64,000 nt of DNA from Mesoterricola sediminis. Lineage in GTDB: Bacteria; Acidobacteriota; Holophagae; Holophagales; Holophagaceae. The notes under the pieces are model-generated. The model worked only from the letters and a program-made list of their open reading frames with translations, did not search any database and was not told the DNA's origin. The stretch spans positions 2,525,001 to 2,589,000 of the forward strand of contig NZ_AP027081.1 in assembly GCF_030295425.1 (NCBI RefSeq), read 5' to 3'. A program made the translations under genes and the position numbers. How positions within the stretch are numbered: the first letter of the stretch is position 1; every line of letters begins with the position of its first letter. Of the stretch, positions 36,101 through 44,583 are shown one piece after another.

Positions 36101-36928
36101 AAGGCCATCCAGGCCGGCCCCTTTTCCGAGGTCCCCATCTGCTGCCTATTCGGGCACTGGGCCCCCGGCACGGGCCGCGTCCACCTGCTCAACGCCGGCA
36201 TCCCCCACGCCCTCTGGCACCGGGGCGGCCTCTCGGGCACCCGCGCCGTGCCCCTGAACGGCACCCCCCTCGGCATCCTGGACGAACCCCTCATCGAAGA
36301 GAAGGTCCTCCTGCTGTCCCCCGGGGACCGCCTGCTGCTGGGCAGCGACGGGTTCTTCGACGCCCTCGGCCCCGGCGGCCAGCCCTTCTCGGACCTGGCG
36401 GGGGCCATCTGGGAGAACCTGCGCTCCGCCGACATCTTCCAGGCCATCAACCTGGTGTCGGAGGCGGCCCGGACCCATGCCGGCGGCACCTTCGGGGACG
36501 ATCTCCTCGTGGTGGCCCTGGAGCAGCCCCCCCTCGACCTCGGCCCGGGCGCCTTCGCCCAGTGCCTCCCCTCCGACGCGGGCGCCATCGACCGGGCCTG
36601 CGACGCCCTCGCTCAGTGGCTCGGCAACCCGGATGCCTCCGCCTCCCAGCACTTCGACACCCTCCTCGCCGTCCGGGAGGCCCTGTCCAACGCCGTCCTC
36701 CACGGCAACGGGGCGGACCCCGCGGCCCTCTTCGGGCTGTGGGCCACCCGCCTGCCCTCCGGCGCCGTCCAGATCGGCGTGGTGGACGAAGGCCCCGGCT
36801 TCGACCTGCAGGCCCACCAGCCCCCCGACACGGCCCAGTCCGAGCGGGGCCGGGGCATCCCCCTGATCCGGCACTTCGCGGGCCAGGTGGCCATGACCGG
36901 CGGCGAGCTCAGCATGATTTTCAAATAA
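33179..36928 (+). CDS. Hybrid sensor kinase fused to PP2C phosphatase and RsbW-like ATPase
   Basis: A 1249-residue cytoplasmic protein with no membrane helix. Order seen: receiver-like domain without phospho-Asp (1-120; LLLCAHALPG at the site); PAS (about 140-255); PAS (about 260-370); HisKA with His 390 in ISHDFNN; HATPase with N box VVMNIAINALQAM and G boxes DTGCGMD, GKGLGLSVVHGI; receiver with Asp 665 (ILITDLSMPG); receiver with Asp 805 (LVVTDIVMPR, Lys 855); RsbU/SpoIIE PP2C (LTDAGGDVF, CLADVAGHS, LLGSDGFFDA, FGDDLLVV); and a C-terminal RsbW-type ATPase (REALSNAVLHGNG, VVDEGPGFD, GRGIPLIRH). A STAS protein gene follows. The layout joins two-component signalling to partner switching in one chain. 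Confidence 0.92.
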   Translation: MAFRLLIVEQSELQVQRLAQVLREAGLAFTWEAAATAAEVQGALDRGGQDLLLCAHALPGLSYAWVLAQAQERGLTVPCIVIGPTSDEDMVARAVRLGARDFVSLGRLNRLPQAVRRELERVDRGPVAPTAAEALPPAGDEALLDHMVEAYGLHEAIRDASGRGVDFRWLRVNKAYERLTGLRSEEMIGRTAREVVPDLDPVWIERFCRVGLAGEPAALDNYISLRGRVFSGLAFCPAPGQFALLFNDVTESRALATSQGSLAAAVDQAAEGIMTANLGGLITYANPAMEALAEDPRTRSVGRPASEVLPGIPTECWTGGLPWQGRVTRTVAGGVQVLDCTLAPVRDPAGRPTSTVVVARDVTLEADTERSLRQMEKMKALGEVAGGISHDFNNLLTAILSATELIEWNLAEGSPIRLKLQVIYQAVMRARELNKQILAFSRSQDEKFIPFDLSVVVKEAVHLIKSTFPPSVQVRASHESGVWINGNGAQIHQVVMNIAINALQAMLPAGGVLEIGLEGGPDEARLTFRDTGCGMDAATLDRVFEPFFTTKERAAGKGLGLSVVHGIVTAHGGTVTARSEPGKGSVFTVTIPAAIRPGAAQEETPDEVPTGSERVLFVDDEEVLAALGKQGLQLLGYRVTARSDAHEALEEIRHHAQDFDILITDLSMPGMSGVELTQQVRRIRPDLPAILITGAFQDPLPLEGMSTPFAEVLLKPSTILDMAHAVRRVMRAAPAKAAPDPALEAAARHEGDSAILLAEDSQSTRSLLRSWLVKAGYKVDEARDGQEGWELFERNPGRYALVVTDIVMPRLDGLGLARRIRTLDPSIPMVMLSSSESTESVKEALHLQVSEFLTKPFESRLLVSTVERLCADQATRLKNLRSHETAQAVRMAQRAMEALPERDMPIYSISEPLTDAGGDVFRAFRRDDGSIFFCLADVAGHSVISSYAVAAYLGMLANFITGDLDLRGLAFRLNKAIQAGPFSEVPICCLFGHWAPGTGRVHLLNAGIPHALWHRGGLSGTRAVPLNGTPLGILDEPLIEEKVLLLSPGDRLLLGSDGFFDALGPGGQPFSDLAGAIWENLRSADIFQAINLVSEAARTHAGGTFGDDLLVVALEQPPLDLGPGAFAQCLPSDAGAIDRACDALAQWLGNPDASASQHFDTLLAVREALSNAVLHGNGADPAALFGLWATRLPSGAVQIGVVDEGPGFDLQAHQPPDTAQSERGRGIPLIRHFAGQVAMTGGELSMIFK

Positions 36929-36997
36929 CTTCCCTGGCTGGTTGACATGAATCCGACCTCCCCCTCGTCCTCACCGCTCCCTGATCCGGAGGAACCG

Positions 36998-37312
36998 ATG
37001 GCTTCGAACAATCCCGCTCCCGCCGCCCCGGGCACCATCCGCATCGCCGCGGGCGGCAACCTGGTGGCCAGCACCGTCGAGGATCGCCGGCGGGCCGCGA
37101 TGGAGGCCCTCGCGACCCCCTGCGCCGAGGCCGTCCTGGACCTCGCCGGGGCCGACGTGGTGGACTCCCTGGGCATCACCCTCATCCTCGGCCTGTTCAA
37201 GACCTGCCAGCAGCGCAAGATCGCCTTCCGGGTCGAGGGGGCCAATCCCGACCTGATGCGGGTGTTCAAGCTCTTCAGCCTGCCCAAGCTGTTCCCCATC
37301 CAGGAGCGCTGA
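36998..37312 (+). CDS. STAS-domain anti-sigma-factor-antagonist-like protein
   Basis: A 104-residue STAS protein (RsbV/SpoIIAA type). The conserved Ser of the phosphorylation loop is visible at about residue 57 in DLAGADVVDSLGITLILGLF. In partner switching an RsbW kinase phosphorylates this Ser and a PP2C phosphatase removes the phosphate; both activities are present as domains of the protein encoded just upstream. I place the start at 36998, where GGAGG lies five bases before the ATG; an upstream ATG at 36947 lacks a ribosome site. cheA begins two bases after the stop. Confidence 0.9.
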   Translation: MASNNPAPAAPGTIRIAAGGNLVASTVEDRRRAAMEALATPCAEAVLDLAGADVVDSLGITLILGLFKTCQQRKIAFRVEGANPDLMRVFKLFSLPKLFPIQER

Positions 37313-37313
37313 C

Positions 37314-40013
37314 ATGGTCAGCCTGGCCGACGAAAGCATCATCGCCGAATTCGTGGCCGAGAGCCGGGAGCACCTCAGCGTGGTGGAGCCCGACCTCCTG
37401 GCCATGGAGGACCTGGGCGCGAAGGTGAGCCAGGAGGTGATCAACCGGGTGTTCCGGGCGATCCACAGCCTCAAGGGCGGGGCCGGGTTCTTCTCCTTCG
37501 AGTCCCTCAAGAAGCTCAGCCACGCCATGGAGGGCGTCCTGATGCTGGTGCGGGACGGGAAGCTCCAGCCCACCCCGGACCTCATGGACTGCCTCTTCAC
37601 CGGGGTGGACAGGCTCCGGGCCATGCTGGACGACATCCACGCCAGCGACGACGTCCCCTTCGCCAAGGAGCTGGCGGCCCTGGAGGCCATCCTGGGCGGC
37701 CAGGGCGTGAACCTCGGCGAGACCGTGAAGGGCCGGGAGAAGGGCACCAAGCGCGACTTCGACCTGGACGCGGAGAGCGTGCGCAGCGCCCTGAAACGGG
37801 GCATGAACCTCTTCCGGGCGGTGGCCTACCTGCACCGCGACATCCGCGACCAGGGCCTGGCCCCCCTGGCCTTCCTCAACAACGCGCTGTCCGTCGGCAC
37901 CTGCCTCGACGCCTTCATCGACATCGAGGCCATCGCCGACCTGGAGCACTGCCTGGAGCAGGACCTGCCCGTCACCCTCCTCTTCGCGACGGTGCTGGAG
38001 CCCGACCTGGCCGCCATGGCCCTCAAGCTCCCCACGGACCAGGTGAAGGTCCTGGAGGTGAAGGCCCTCAAGGAGAGCCTCAAGGCCCGGCCCAAGGCCG
38101 AGAAGGCCCCGGCCCCCGCGCCGCCGCCGGCCCCCGCCGCCCCGGAGGCGCCGGCCGAGGCCCTGGTCGAGGCCGAGGCGGAGGCCCGGACCCCGCGCGA
38201 GGGCGCCAAGGACACGGCCAACGAGACCCTCCGGGTCCGGGTGGACCTCCTCACCAACCTGATGAACCTCGCCGGGGAACTCGTCCTCGGCCGGAACCAG
38301 CTGGTCCGGGCCATCAACGACTACCGCCACGAGATCCCGGGCCTGGGGGCCATCCTCCAGAACGTGAACCAGGTGACCACCGAGATGCAGGAGGGGATCA
38401 TGCAGACCCGCATGCAGCCCATCGGCACGGTGTTCAACCGGTTCCCCCGCATCATCCGGGACATGAGCCGGCAGCTCTCCAAGCAGATCGAGGTCCAGAT
38501 CGAGGGGGCCGAGGTCGAGCTCGACAAGTCCATCGTCGAGATGCTGGTCGATCCGCTGACCCACATCATCCGCAACTGCGCCGACCACGCCCTCGAGACC
38601 CCCGCCGACCGCAAGCGGGCCGGCAAGAACCCCACCGGGGTCATCCACCTCCACGCCTACCACGAGGGCGGCCAGATCAACATCGCCGTCCACGATGACG
38701 GCCGCGGCATCGACGCCCGGAAGGTGCTCGACAAGGCCCTCGCCAAGGGCCTCGTCAGCAAGGCCCAGGCCGCCGAGATGACCGACCGGGAGATCGTCCA
38801 CCTCATCTTCGCGCCGGGCTTCAGCACCGCCGAGCAGGTCTCGGACATCTCGGGCCGCGGCGTGGGCATGGACGTCGTCCGCACCAACGTGGAGAAGCTG
38901 GGCGGCCACGTGGAGGTGGAGACCGAGGTGGGCATGGGCACGACGGTGCGCCTGCGCCTGCCCCTGACCCTGGCCATCATCCCCTCCATGATCGTGGGGG
39001 TGGCCGAGCACCGGTTCGCCATCCCCCAGGTGAACGTGGTGGAGTTCGTGTGGGTGAAGGCCAGCGAGGTCGCCCAGCGGATCGAGCAGGTCCAGGGCGC
39101 CCTGGTGCTCCGCCTGCGGGACCAGCTCCTGCCCCTGGTGCGCCTCGCGGACATCCTGGACATCCCCCGGACCTACCAGGACCCCGGCACCGGGGAGCCC
39201 CTGCCCGACCGCCGCAACGCCATCGCCGACCGGCGGGAGGCGGAGGAGGTTCCCGCCGGCCGCGGCGAGGACCGCCGCAAGGACTGGCGGAGCGACTACA
39301 ACATCATCGTCCTCCGGGTCGGCAAGAACCAGTACGGGATCATCGTGGACGAGCTCTTCGACATCGAGGAGATCGTCGTCAAGCCCCTCTCCAGCTTCAT
39401 CCAGAACACCAAGTGCTTCTCCGGGGCGACGATCCTCGGCGACGGCCGCGTGATCATGATCCTGGACGCCGGCGGCGTCGCCGCGGCCTCCCAGCTCCAC
39501 TTCACGGACCTCCAGGCCGAGGAGCTCCGGCGCGCGGAGGAGGAGCGCCGCCACGCCGCCCTCAAGGCCAGCCGCCGGCGCTCCGTCATCCTCTTCGAGG
39601 GGGCCCGCGGCGAACGCTTCGCCGTGCCCCAGGACCACGTCCTCCGCCTCGAGCGCATCCTCCTGGGGCGCATCGAGCACATCGGGGACCGGGAGTACAT
39701 CGAGTACCGGGGCGAGGGCCTGCCCCTCGTGCGCCTGGACCAGCACCTGGACGTGCGGCCCCTGGACGCCGCCCTCCAGGAACTCTTCCTCGTCATTCCC
39801 AAGGTCCCGGGCCAGGATTCGACGGCCCGGCCGCCGGCGGGGATCCTCATCAGCGAGATCCTGGACGCCCTGGACGTGGAGGTGGAGCTCAAGCCCGTCG
39901 AGTTCAAGGGCCCCGGCCTCCTCGGATCGGCCGTGGTCCAGGACCACCTGACCCTCTTCCTCGATCCCATCGACCTCCTGCGCTCGGCGGGCCTGGCCGG
40001 AGGTGCCGCATGA
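37314..40013 (+). CDS. cheA: Chemotaxis-type histidine kinase CheA
   Basis: An 899-residue CheA. Hpt domain with His 51 (FRAIHSLKGGAGFFSF); a middle region about 150-250 that may bind regulators; Ala/Pro linker; dimerisation helices (VDLLTNLMNLAGELVLGRNQ); HATPase with N box IIRNCADHALETPADR and G boxes VHDDGRGID, SGRGVGMDVV. The C-terminus holds two CheW-like domains instead of one (about 620-740, split by a charged insert, and about 750-895), longer than the roughly 650-residue enteric form. AGGAG lies eight bases before the ATG. Its stop overlaps the cheW start (ATGA). It should autophosphorylate in receptor arrays and pass phosphate to the CheY and CheB encoded downstream. Confidence 0.94.
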   Translation: MVSLADESIIAEFVAESREHLSVVEPDLLAMEDLGAKVSQEVINRVFRAIHSLKGGAGFFSFESLKKLSHAMEGVLMLVRDGKLQPTPDLMDCLFTGVDRLRAMLDDIHASDDVPFAKELAALEAILGGQGVNLGETVKGREKGTKRDFDLDAESVRSALKRGMNLFRAVAYLHRDIRDQGLAPLAFLNNALSVGTCLDAFIDIEAIADLEHCLEQDLPVTLLFATVLEPDLAAMALKLPTDQVKVLEVKALKESLKARPKAEKAPAPAPPPAPAAPEAPAEALVEAEAEARTPREGAKDTANETLRVRVDLLTNLMNLAGELVLGRNQLVRAINDYRHEIPGLGAILQNVNQVTTEMQEGIMQTRMQPIGTVFNRFPRIIRDMSRQLSKQIEVQIEGAEVELDKSIVEMLVDPLTHIIRNCADHALETPADRKRAGKNPTGVIHLHAYHEGGQINIAVHDDGRGIDARKVLDKALAKGLVSKAQAAEMTDREIVHLIFAPGFSTAEQVSDISGRGVGMDVVRTNVEKLGGHVEVETEVGMGTTVRLRLPLTLAIIPSMIVGVAEHRFAIPQVNVVEFVWVKASEVAQRIEQVQGALVLRLRDQLLPLVRLADILDIPRTYQDPGTGEPLPDRRNAIADRREAEEVPAGRGEDRRKDWRSDYNIIVLRVGKNQYGIIVDELFDIEEIVVKPLSSFIQNTKCFSGATILGDGRVIMILDAGGVAAASQLHFTDLQAEELRRAEEERRHAALKASRRRSVILFEGARGERFAVPQDHVLRLERILLGRIEHIGDREYIEYRGEGLPLVRLDQHLDVRPLDAALQELFLVIPKVPGQDSTARPPAGILISEILDALDVEVELKPVEFKGPGLLGSAVVQDHLTLFLDPIDLLRSAGLAGGAA

Positions 40014-40462
40014 CCCAGTTCGCGACCTTCAACGTGGGCGACCACCTCTTCGGCCTGGACATCCTCCGGGTCCGGGAGATCATCCGGGTCTCCAGCATCA
40101 CCCCCGTGCCCCGGTCCGACGCCCACCTGCGGGGCCTCATCAACCTCCGGGGGCAGATCGTCACCATCCTCGACCTGGCGGTGCGCCTCGGCCAGCAGGC
40201 CAGGCCCGTCAAGGACTCCAGCCACATCGTCATCCTGAAGCACGGCGCCGGCGCCCAGGACAAGGGCAACGGCGGGGGCCAGGACATCCTGGGCCTCCTC
40301 GTGGACGCCATCGGCGACGTCGTGGAGGCCGACGTGGCCCTGGCCGAGGCGCCCCCCGCCAACCTGTCCGGCGCCGAGGAGCGGTTCCTGTCCGGGGTCC
40401 TGAAGACCGACGCCGGCCTCCTCGTCCTCCTCAACCTCCAGGAACTCATGACCACCGGCTGA
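40010..40462 (+). CDS. cheW: Chemotaxis coupling protein CheW
   Basis: A 150-residue CheW that couples receptors to CheA. Typical blocks: FATFNVGDHLFGLDILRVRE, IIRVSSITPVPRSDAHLRGL and INLRGQIVTILDLAVRLG, ending ETDAGLLVLLNLQEL-like (KTDAGLLVLLNLQELM). A short Gly-rich loop (AGAQDKGNGGGQ) is inserted between strands. Coupled by ATGA overlap to cheA and followed by the receptor gene after 57 bases. Confidence 0.94.
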   Translation: MTQFATFNVGDHLFGLDILRVREIIRVSSITPVPRSDAHLRGLINLRGQIVTILDLAVRLGQQARPVKDSSHIVILKHGAGAQDKGNGGGQDILGLLVDAIGDVVEADVALAEAPPANLSGAEERFLSGVLKTDAGLLVLLNLQELMTTG

Positions 40463-40519
40463 GTCCGGCATCCCGACGGCCTTCGAACCCGCCCTTCCCT
40501 TCCTGCCAGGAGATACGCC

Positions 40520-43366
40520 ATGCAATTCCTCGACAACATCAAGATGGGGCCGAAACTCATCGCCTCCTTCGTGCTCACCGCCCTGGTCACGATCGTCGTG
40601 GGCACCTTCGGCGCCCTCAAGCTCCGCTCCGCCGACGAGGACAACCAGCGGATGCACGACAAGATGCTCACCCCCATCGCCGACATGGGCGACGTCGTCC
40701 AGTACAACCAGCGCCTCCGGGTGAACATGCGCGACGCCTACATCTCCGGGGACATGGAGCGCTTCCAGCGGCGCTACGACGAGTTGGCGGACCTCTCGCG
40801 CAAGGCCGAGGCGAAGGTCAAGGCCTCCTTCCTCACCGACGCGGGCAGGGCCGCCTGGGCCCGGTACGAGGACGCCAAGGCGGCCAGCCTCGAATCCAAC
40901 CGCCAGGTGTTCTCGCTCATCCGTTCCGGCAAGAAGGCCCAGGCCGAGGACCTCCTCTACGGCGACAACTTCGGCAAGGTCCAGGCGCTGAACAAGTGCG
41001 AAGCCGAAGTGCTGGGCACCAAGATCGACCTGGCGAAGAAGACCACGGACGAGGTCACCGCCAACGCCAACGCCACCATCCACACCATGCAGCTCCTGAT
41101 GCTCCTGGGGGCCGCCCTCGGCATCGCCCTCGGCGTGGTCATCGCCCGCTCCATCACCCAGCCCATGGCCAAGGGCGTGGAGATGATGAAGGAGATGGCC
41201 AAGGGCCACCTCTCCATCCGCCTCAAGATGGACCGCAAGGACGAGATCGGCCAGCTGGCCGAGGCCATGGACGCCTTCGCCGCCGATCTCCAGGGCATGG
41301 TCGTGGGTCTCCAGCAGATCGCCAAGGGCGACCTGGCCCGCGAATGGACCGCCTCCGACGCCCAGGACGAGATCGCCCCGGCCCTCAAGCTGGTCCGCGC
41401 GAACCTCCTGGCCCTCGTCGAGGACGCCGCGATGCTCAGCAAGGCGGCCGTCGACGGCAAGCTGGCCACCCGCGCCGACGTCAGCCGCCACCACGGCGAG
41501 TTCCGCCGCATCGTCCAGGGCGTCAACGACACCCTGGACGCGGTCATCGGCCCCCTCAACGTCGCGGCCGGCTATGTGGACCGCATCAGCCGCGGCGACA
41601 TCCCCCCGGCGATCACCGACAGCTACAACGGCGACTTCAACACCATCAAGGTCAACCTCAACAAGTGCGTCGCGGCCCTGGACGGCCTGATCCGCGAGAT
41701 GAACCACATGTCGGCCCAGCACGACGCCGGCGACATCGATGTGAAGATGGACGCCGCCCAGTTCGAGGGCGCCTACCGCCAGATGGCCAACGGCTTGAAC
41801 GACATGGTCTTCGGCCACATCGCGGTGAAGAAGAAGGCCATGGCCTGCGTGTCCGAGTTCGGCAAGGGCAACTTCGAAGCGCCCCTGGAGCGCTTCCCCG
41901 GCAAGAAGGTGTTCATCAACGAGACCATCGAGGAAGTGCGCGGCCACCTGAAGGCCCTCATCGCCGACGCCTCCATGCTCAGCCAGGCCGCCGCCGACGG
42001 CAAGCTGGCCACCCGCGCCGACGCCACCCGCCACCAGGGCGACTTCCGCAAGATCGTCCAGGGGGTCAACGACACCCTCGACGGCGTCATCAAGCCCATC
42101 AACGAGGTCCAGCGGGTCATGGGCGCCATGGAGCAGGGCGACCTCACCGCCCGCATCACCAACGAGTACCGGGGCGACCTGCAGGCCCTCCGGAACGCCG
42201 TGAACAACACGGCCGCCAAGCTGGCCCAGACCCTCACGGACATCAGCGGCGCCAGCAACACCCTGGCCAGCTCCGCCGACGAGCTGACCGCGACCTCCGC
42301 GACCATGAGCGGCAGCGCGGAACAGATGACTCAGCAGGCCAACACGGCCGCCGCGGGCACCGAACAGGCCTCGGCCAACGTGAAGAACATGGCCGCCGGG
42401 GTGGAGGAGATGAGCGCCAACGCCAACACCGTGGCCTCTGCCTCCGAGGAGGTGAGCGCCAACCTCCAGACCGTGGGCGCCGCCGTGGAGCAGATGTCCT
42501 CGAACATGAAGACCATCGCCGCCTCCACGGAGCAGATGACCTCCTCCGTCAACACGGTGGCCACCGCCATCGAGGAGATGAGCGTCAGCCTCAACGAGGT
42601 CTCCAAGAACTCGGGCCAGGCCGCCACCGTGGCCGGCAAGGCCGCCAAGAGCGCCACCAACACCGCCGAGACCGTGAACAAGCTGGGCCGTTCGGCCCAG
42701 GAGATCGGCAAGGTGGTGGACATGATCAAGGGCATCGCGGCCCAGACCAACCTCCTCGCCCTCAACGCCACCATCGAGGCGGCGAGCGCGGGCGAGGCGG
42801 GCAAGGGCTTCGCGGTGGTGGCCAACGAGGTGAAGGAACTGGCCAAGCAGACGGCCGGAGCCACCGAGGAGATCCGCGCCCAGGTGGAGGACATGCAGGG
42901 GAACACCCAGCAGGCCATCAAGGCCATCGACGAGATCGTCCAGGTGATCGGCGAGATCAACGCCATCTCGGCCAACATCGCGGCCTCGGTGGAAGAACAG
43001 ACCGCCACCACGAACGAGATCTCCAAGAACGTGGGCTACGCGGCCCGGGGCGCCCAGGATGTGGCCCGGAACGTCCAGCAGGCGGCCATCGGCACCAACG
43101 AGGTCTCCCGCAACGTCCAGGAAGCCGTGAAGGGGGTGACGGACATCAGCCGCAACATCAACCAGCTGGCCCTCGGGGCCACCGACGTGGCCAAGAACGC
43201 CGGGGAGGCCTCCAAGGGCATGAACGACGTCAGCCGCAACGTGGCCCTGGTGAGCGGCGCCGCCCGGGAGACCACCCGCGGCGCGGGCGACACCAACAAC
43301 GCCGCCAAGGAGCTCGCCCGTCTGGCCGAAAAGCTCCAGCAGAGCGTGGCCCGGTTCAAGCTGTAG
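40520..43366 (+). CDS. Methyl-accepting chemotaxis protein with duplicated HAMP-like modules
   Basis: A 948-residue receptor. TM1 (about 13-33, [20 protein letters not shown]), a periplasmic four-helix-type sensor domain (about 34-188), TM2 (about 190-208), then HAMP. The linker contains duplicated modules: [20 protein letters not shown] ... [17 protein letters not shown] recurs as [20 protein letters not shown] ... [18 protein letters not shown] long signalling coiled coil follows with the conserved tip [20 protein letters not shown] (about 735-755). No C-terminal CheR-binding pentapeptide is seen (ends VARFKL). A strong terminator follows, so it closes the cheA-cheW-mcp transcript. Confidence 0.94.
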   Translation: MQFLDNIKMGPKLIASFVLTALVTIVVGTFGALKLRSADEDNQRMHDKMLTPIADMGDVVQYNQRLRVNMRDAYISGDMERFQRRYDELADLSRKAEAKVKASFLTDAGRAAWARYEDAKAASLESNRQVFSLIRSGKKAQAEDLLYGDNFGKVQALNKCEAEVLGTKIDLAKKTTDEVTANANATIHTMQLLMLLGAALGIALGVVIARSITQPMAKGVEMMKEMAKGHLSIRLKMDRKDEIGQLAEAMDAFAADLQGMVVGLQQIAKGDLAREWTASDAQDEIAPALKLVRANLLALVEDAAMLSKAAVDGKLATRADVSRHHGEFRRIVQGVNDTLDAVIGPLNVAAGYVDRISRGDIPPAITDSYNGDFNTIKVNLNKCVAALDGLIREMNHMSAQHDAGDIDVKMDAAQFEGAYRQMANGLNDMVFGHIAVKKKAMACVSEFGKGNFEAPLERFPGKKVFINETIEEVRGHLKALIADASMLSQAAADGKLATRADATRHQGDFRKIVQGVNDTLDGVIKPINEVQRVMGAMEQGDLTARITNEYRGDLQALRNAVNNTAAKLAQTLTDISGASNTLASSADELTATSATMSGSAEQMTQQANTAAAGTEQASANVKNMAAGVEEMSANANTVASASEEVSANLQTVGAAVEQMSSNMKTIAASTEQMTSSVNTVATAIEEMSVSLNEVSKNSGQAATVAGKAAKSATNTAETVNKLGRSAQEIGKVVDMIKGIAAQTNLLALNATIEAASAGEAGKGFAVVANEVKELAKQTAGATEEIRAQVEDMQGNTQQAIKAIDEIVQVIGEINAISANIAASVEEQTATTNEISKNVGYAARGAQDVARNVQQAAIGTNEVSRNVQEAVKGVTDISRNINQLALGATDVAKNAGEASKGMNDVSRNVALVSGAARETTRGAGDTNNAAKELARLAEKLQQSVARFKL

Positions 43367-43373
43367 GCTGAAG

Positions 43374-43408
43374 GGCTCCGGGGGCCCCGGCCCCCGGAGC
43401 CGACTTTT
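43374..43408 (+). terminator. Intrinsic terminator after the receptor gene
   Basis: GGCTCCGGGGGCC (43374-43386) pairs perfectly with GGCCCCCGGAGCC (43389-43401), a 13-base-pair stem, followed by GACTTTT. It begins eight bases past the mcp stop codon. Confidence 0.85.
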
Positions 43409-43458
43409 CCCCTCCCGGGCGGTTTTTTTCTGGGCCGTTCCGCTATCTTATAGGCCAT

Positions 43459-44583
43459 ATGATCCCCAAGCTCCGCATCCTCATCGTGGACGACACCGCG
43501 GTCTACCGGCGCATCCTCACGGAGGTGGTGGAGTCCGTCCAGCCCGATGCGGAGGTCTCGGCCTGTCCCAGCGGGCGCCTGGCCCTGGCCCGCCTGGACC
43601 AGGCGCCCTCGGACCTCGTGCTCCTGGACGCGGTGATGCCGGACCTGAGCGGCCTGGAGACCCTCCGCCTCCTCCGGGCCCGGCACCCGGACACCAGCGT
43701 CATCATGATCAGCGGCACCACGTCCGCCGCCGCGTCCAGCACCCTGGACGCCCTGGCCCTGGGCGCCCTCGAGTTCGTGCGCAAGCCCGAGGGCGCCGAC
43801 GCCGAGGCCAGCCGCGCGGAGCTCCGGGACGTGCTGCGCCCCCTGCTGCGCCACGTCCAGACGCGCCTCAACCTGCGGAGCCCCGTCACCCTGCCGCCCA
43901 TCCGCCGCGACCCGGAGCCGGCCCCAGCGGCGGCCCCCTCCGCCCCGGCCCCGCCCCAGCCCTCCCGCCGGCAGGGGCCCCGCCCCAGCCGCTTCGACGT
44001 GGTGGCCATCGGCGTCTCGACGGGGGGCCCCAACGCCCTGGCGGAGGTCATTCCCAACCTGCCCGCGGACCTGGGCGTCCCGGTCCTCGTAGTCCAGCAC
44101 ATGCCGCCCTTCTTCACGGCGAGCCTGGCGGAGCACCTGGACAAGACCTCGCGCCTCCGGGTGGCCGAGGCCGTGGAGGGCGAGCCCGTCCTGCCCAACC
44201 GGGTCTACATCGCCCCGGGGGGCCGCCACATGACCATCCGCCGCATGGGGGGGCCCGAGGGGCCGCCCATCATCGGCCTCAACGACAACCCGCCCGAGAA
44301 CAGCTGCCGCCCCTCGGTGGACGTGCTCTTCCGCTCCGTGGCGGCCCACTTCGGCGGCACCATCCTGGGGGTCGTCATGACCGGCATGGGCTCCGACGGC
44401 TGCGAGGGGGTGCGCGCCATGAAGCGCCAGGGCTGCCACGTCCTCACCCAGACGGAGGACACCTGCGTCGTCTACGGCATGCCCATGGCCGTGGACGAGG
44501 CCGGCCTCTCCGACGAGCAGGTCCCCCTGCCCCGCCTCGCGCCCCGCATCGCCTACCTTGTCGGCTCCGGGAGGTCCGCATGA
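43459..44583 (+). CDS. cheB: Chemotaxis protein-glutamate methylesterase CheB
   Basis: CheB removes methyl groups from receptor glutamates and deamidates glutamines once phosphorylated. The 374 residues have a receiver (LIVDDTAVYRR; Asp 57 in VLLDAVMPDLSG), a Pro/Ala linker, and a methylesterase domain with catalytic Ser in AIGVSTGGPNAL, His in VVQHMPPFFTASLA and Asp in MTGMGSDGCEGV. The ending TCVVYGMPMAVDEAG is typical. It starts a new transcript after the terminator; TTATAG at 43448-43453, six bases before the ATG, and the weak ribosome site suggest a very short leader. Confidence 0.95.
   Translation: MIPKLRILIVDDTAVYRRILTEVVESVQPDAEVSACPSGRLALARLDQAPSDLVLLDAVMPDLSGLETLRLLRARHPDTSVIMISGTTSAAASSTLDALALGALEFVRKPEGADAEASRAELRDVLRPLLRHVQTRLNLRSPVTLPPIRRDPEPAPAAAPSAPAPPQPSRRQGPRPSRFDVVAIGVSTGGPNALAEVIPNLPADLGVPVLVVQHMPPFFTASLAEHLDKTSRLRVAEAVEGEPVLPNRVYIAPGGRHMTIRRMGGPEGPPIIGLNDNPPENSCRPSVDVLFRSVAAHFGGTILGVVMTGMGSDGCEGVRAMKRQGCHVLTQTEDTCVVYGMPMAVDEAGLSDEQVPLPRLAPRIAYLVGSGRSA

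Noticed and set aside
41400-42120. Direct DNA repeats that could suggest a CRISPR or tandem-repeat array
   Set aside because: The repeats are two long, diverged protein-coding units in the receptor linker, not short identical repeats with unique spacers. No CRISPR array is present.
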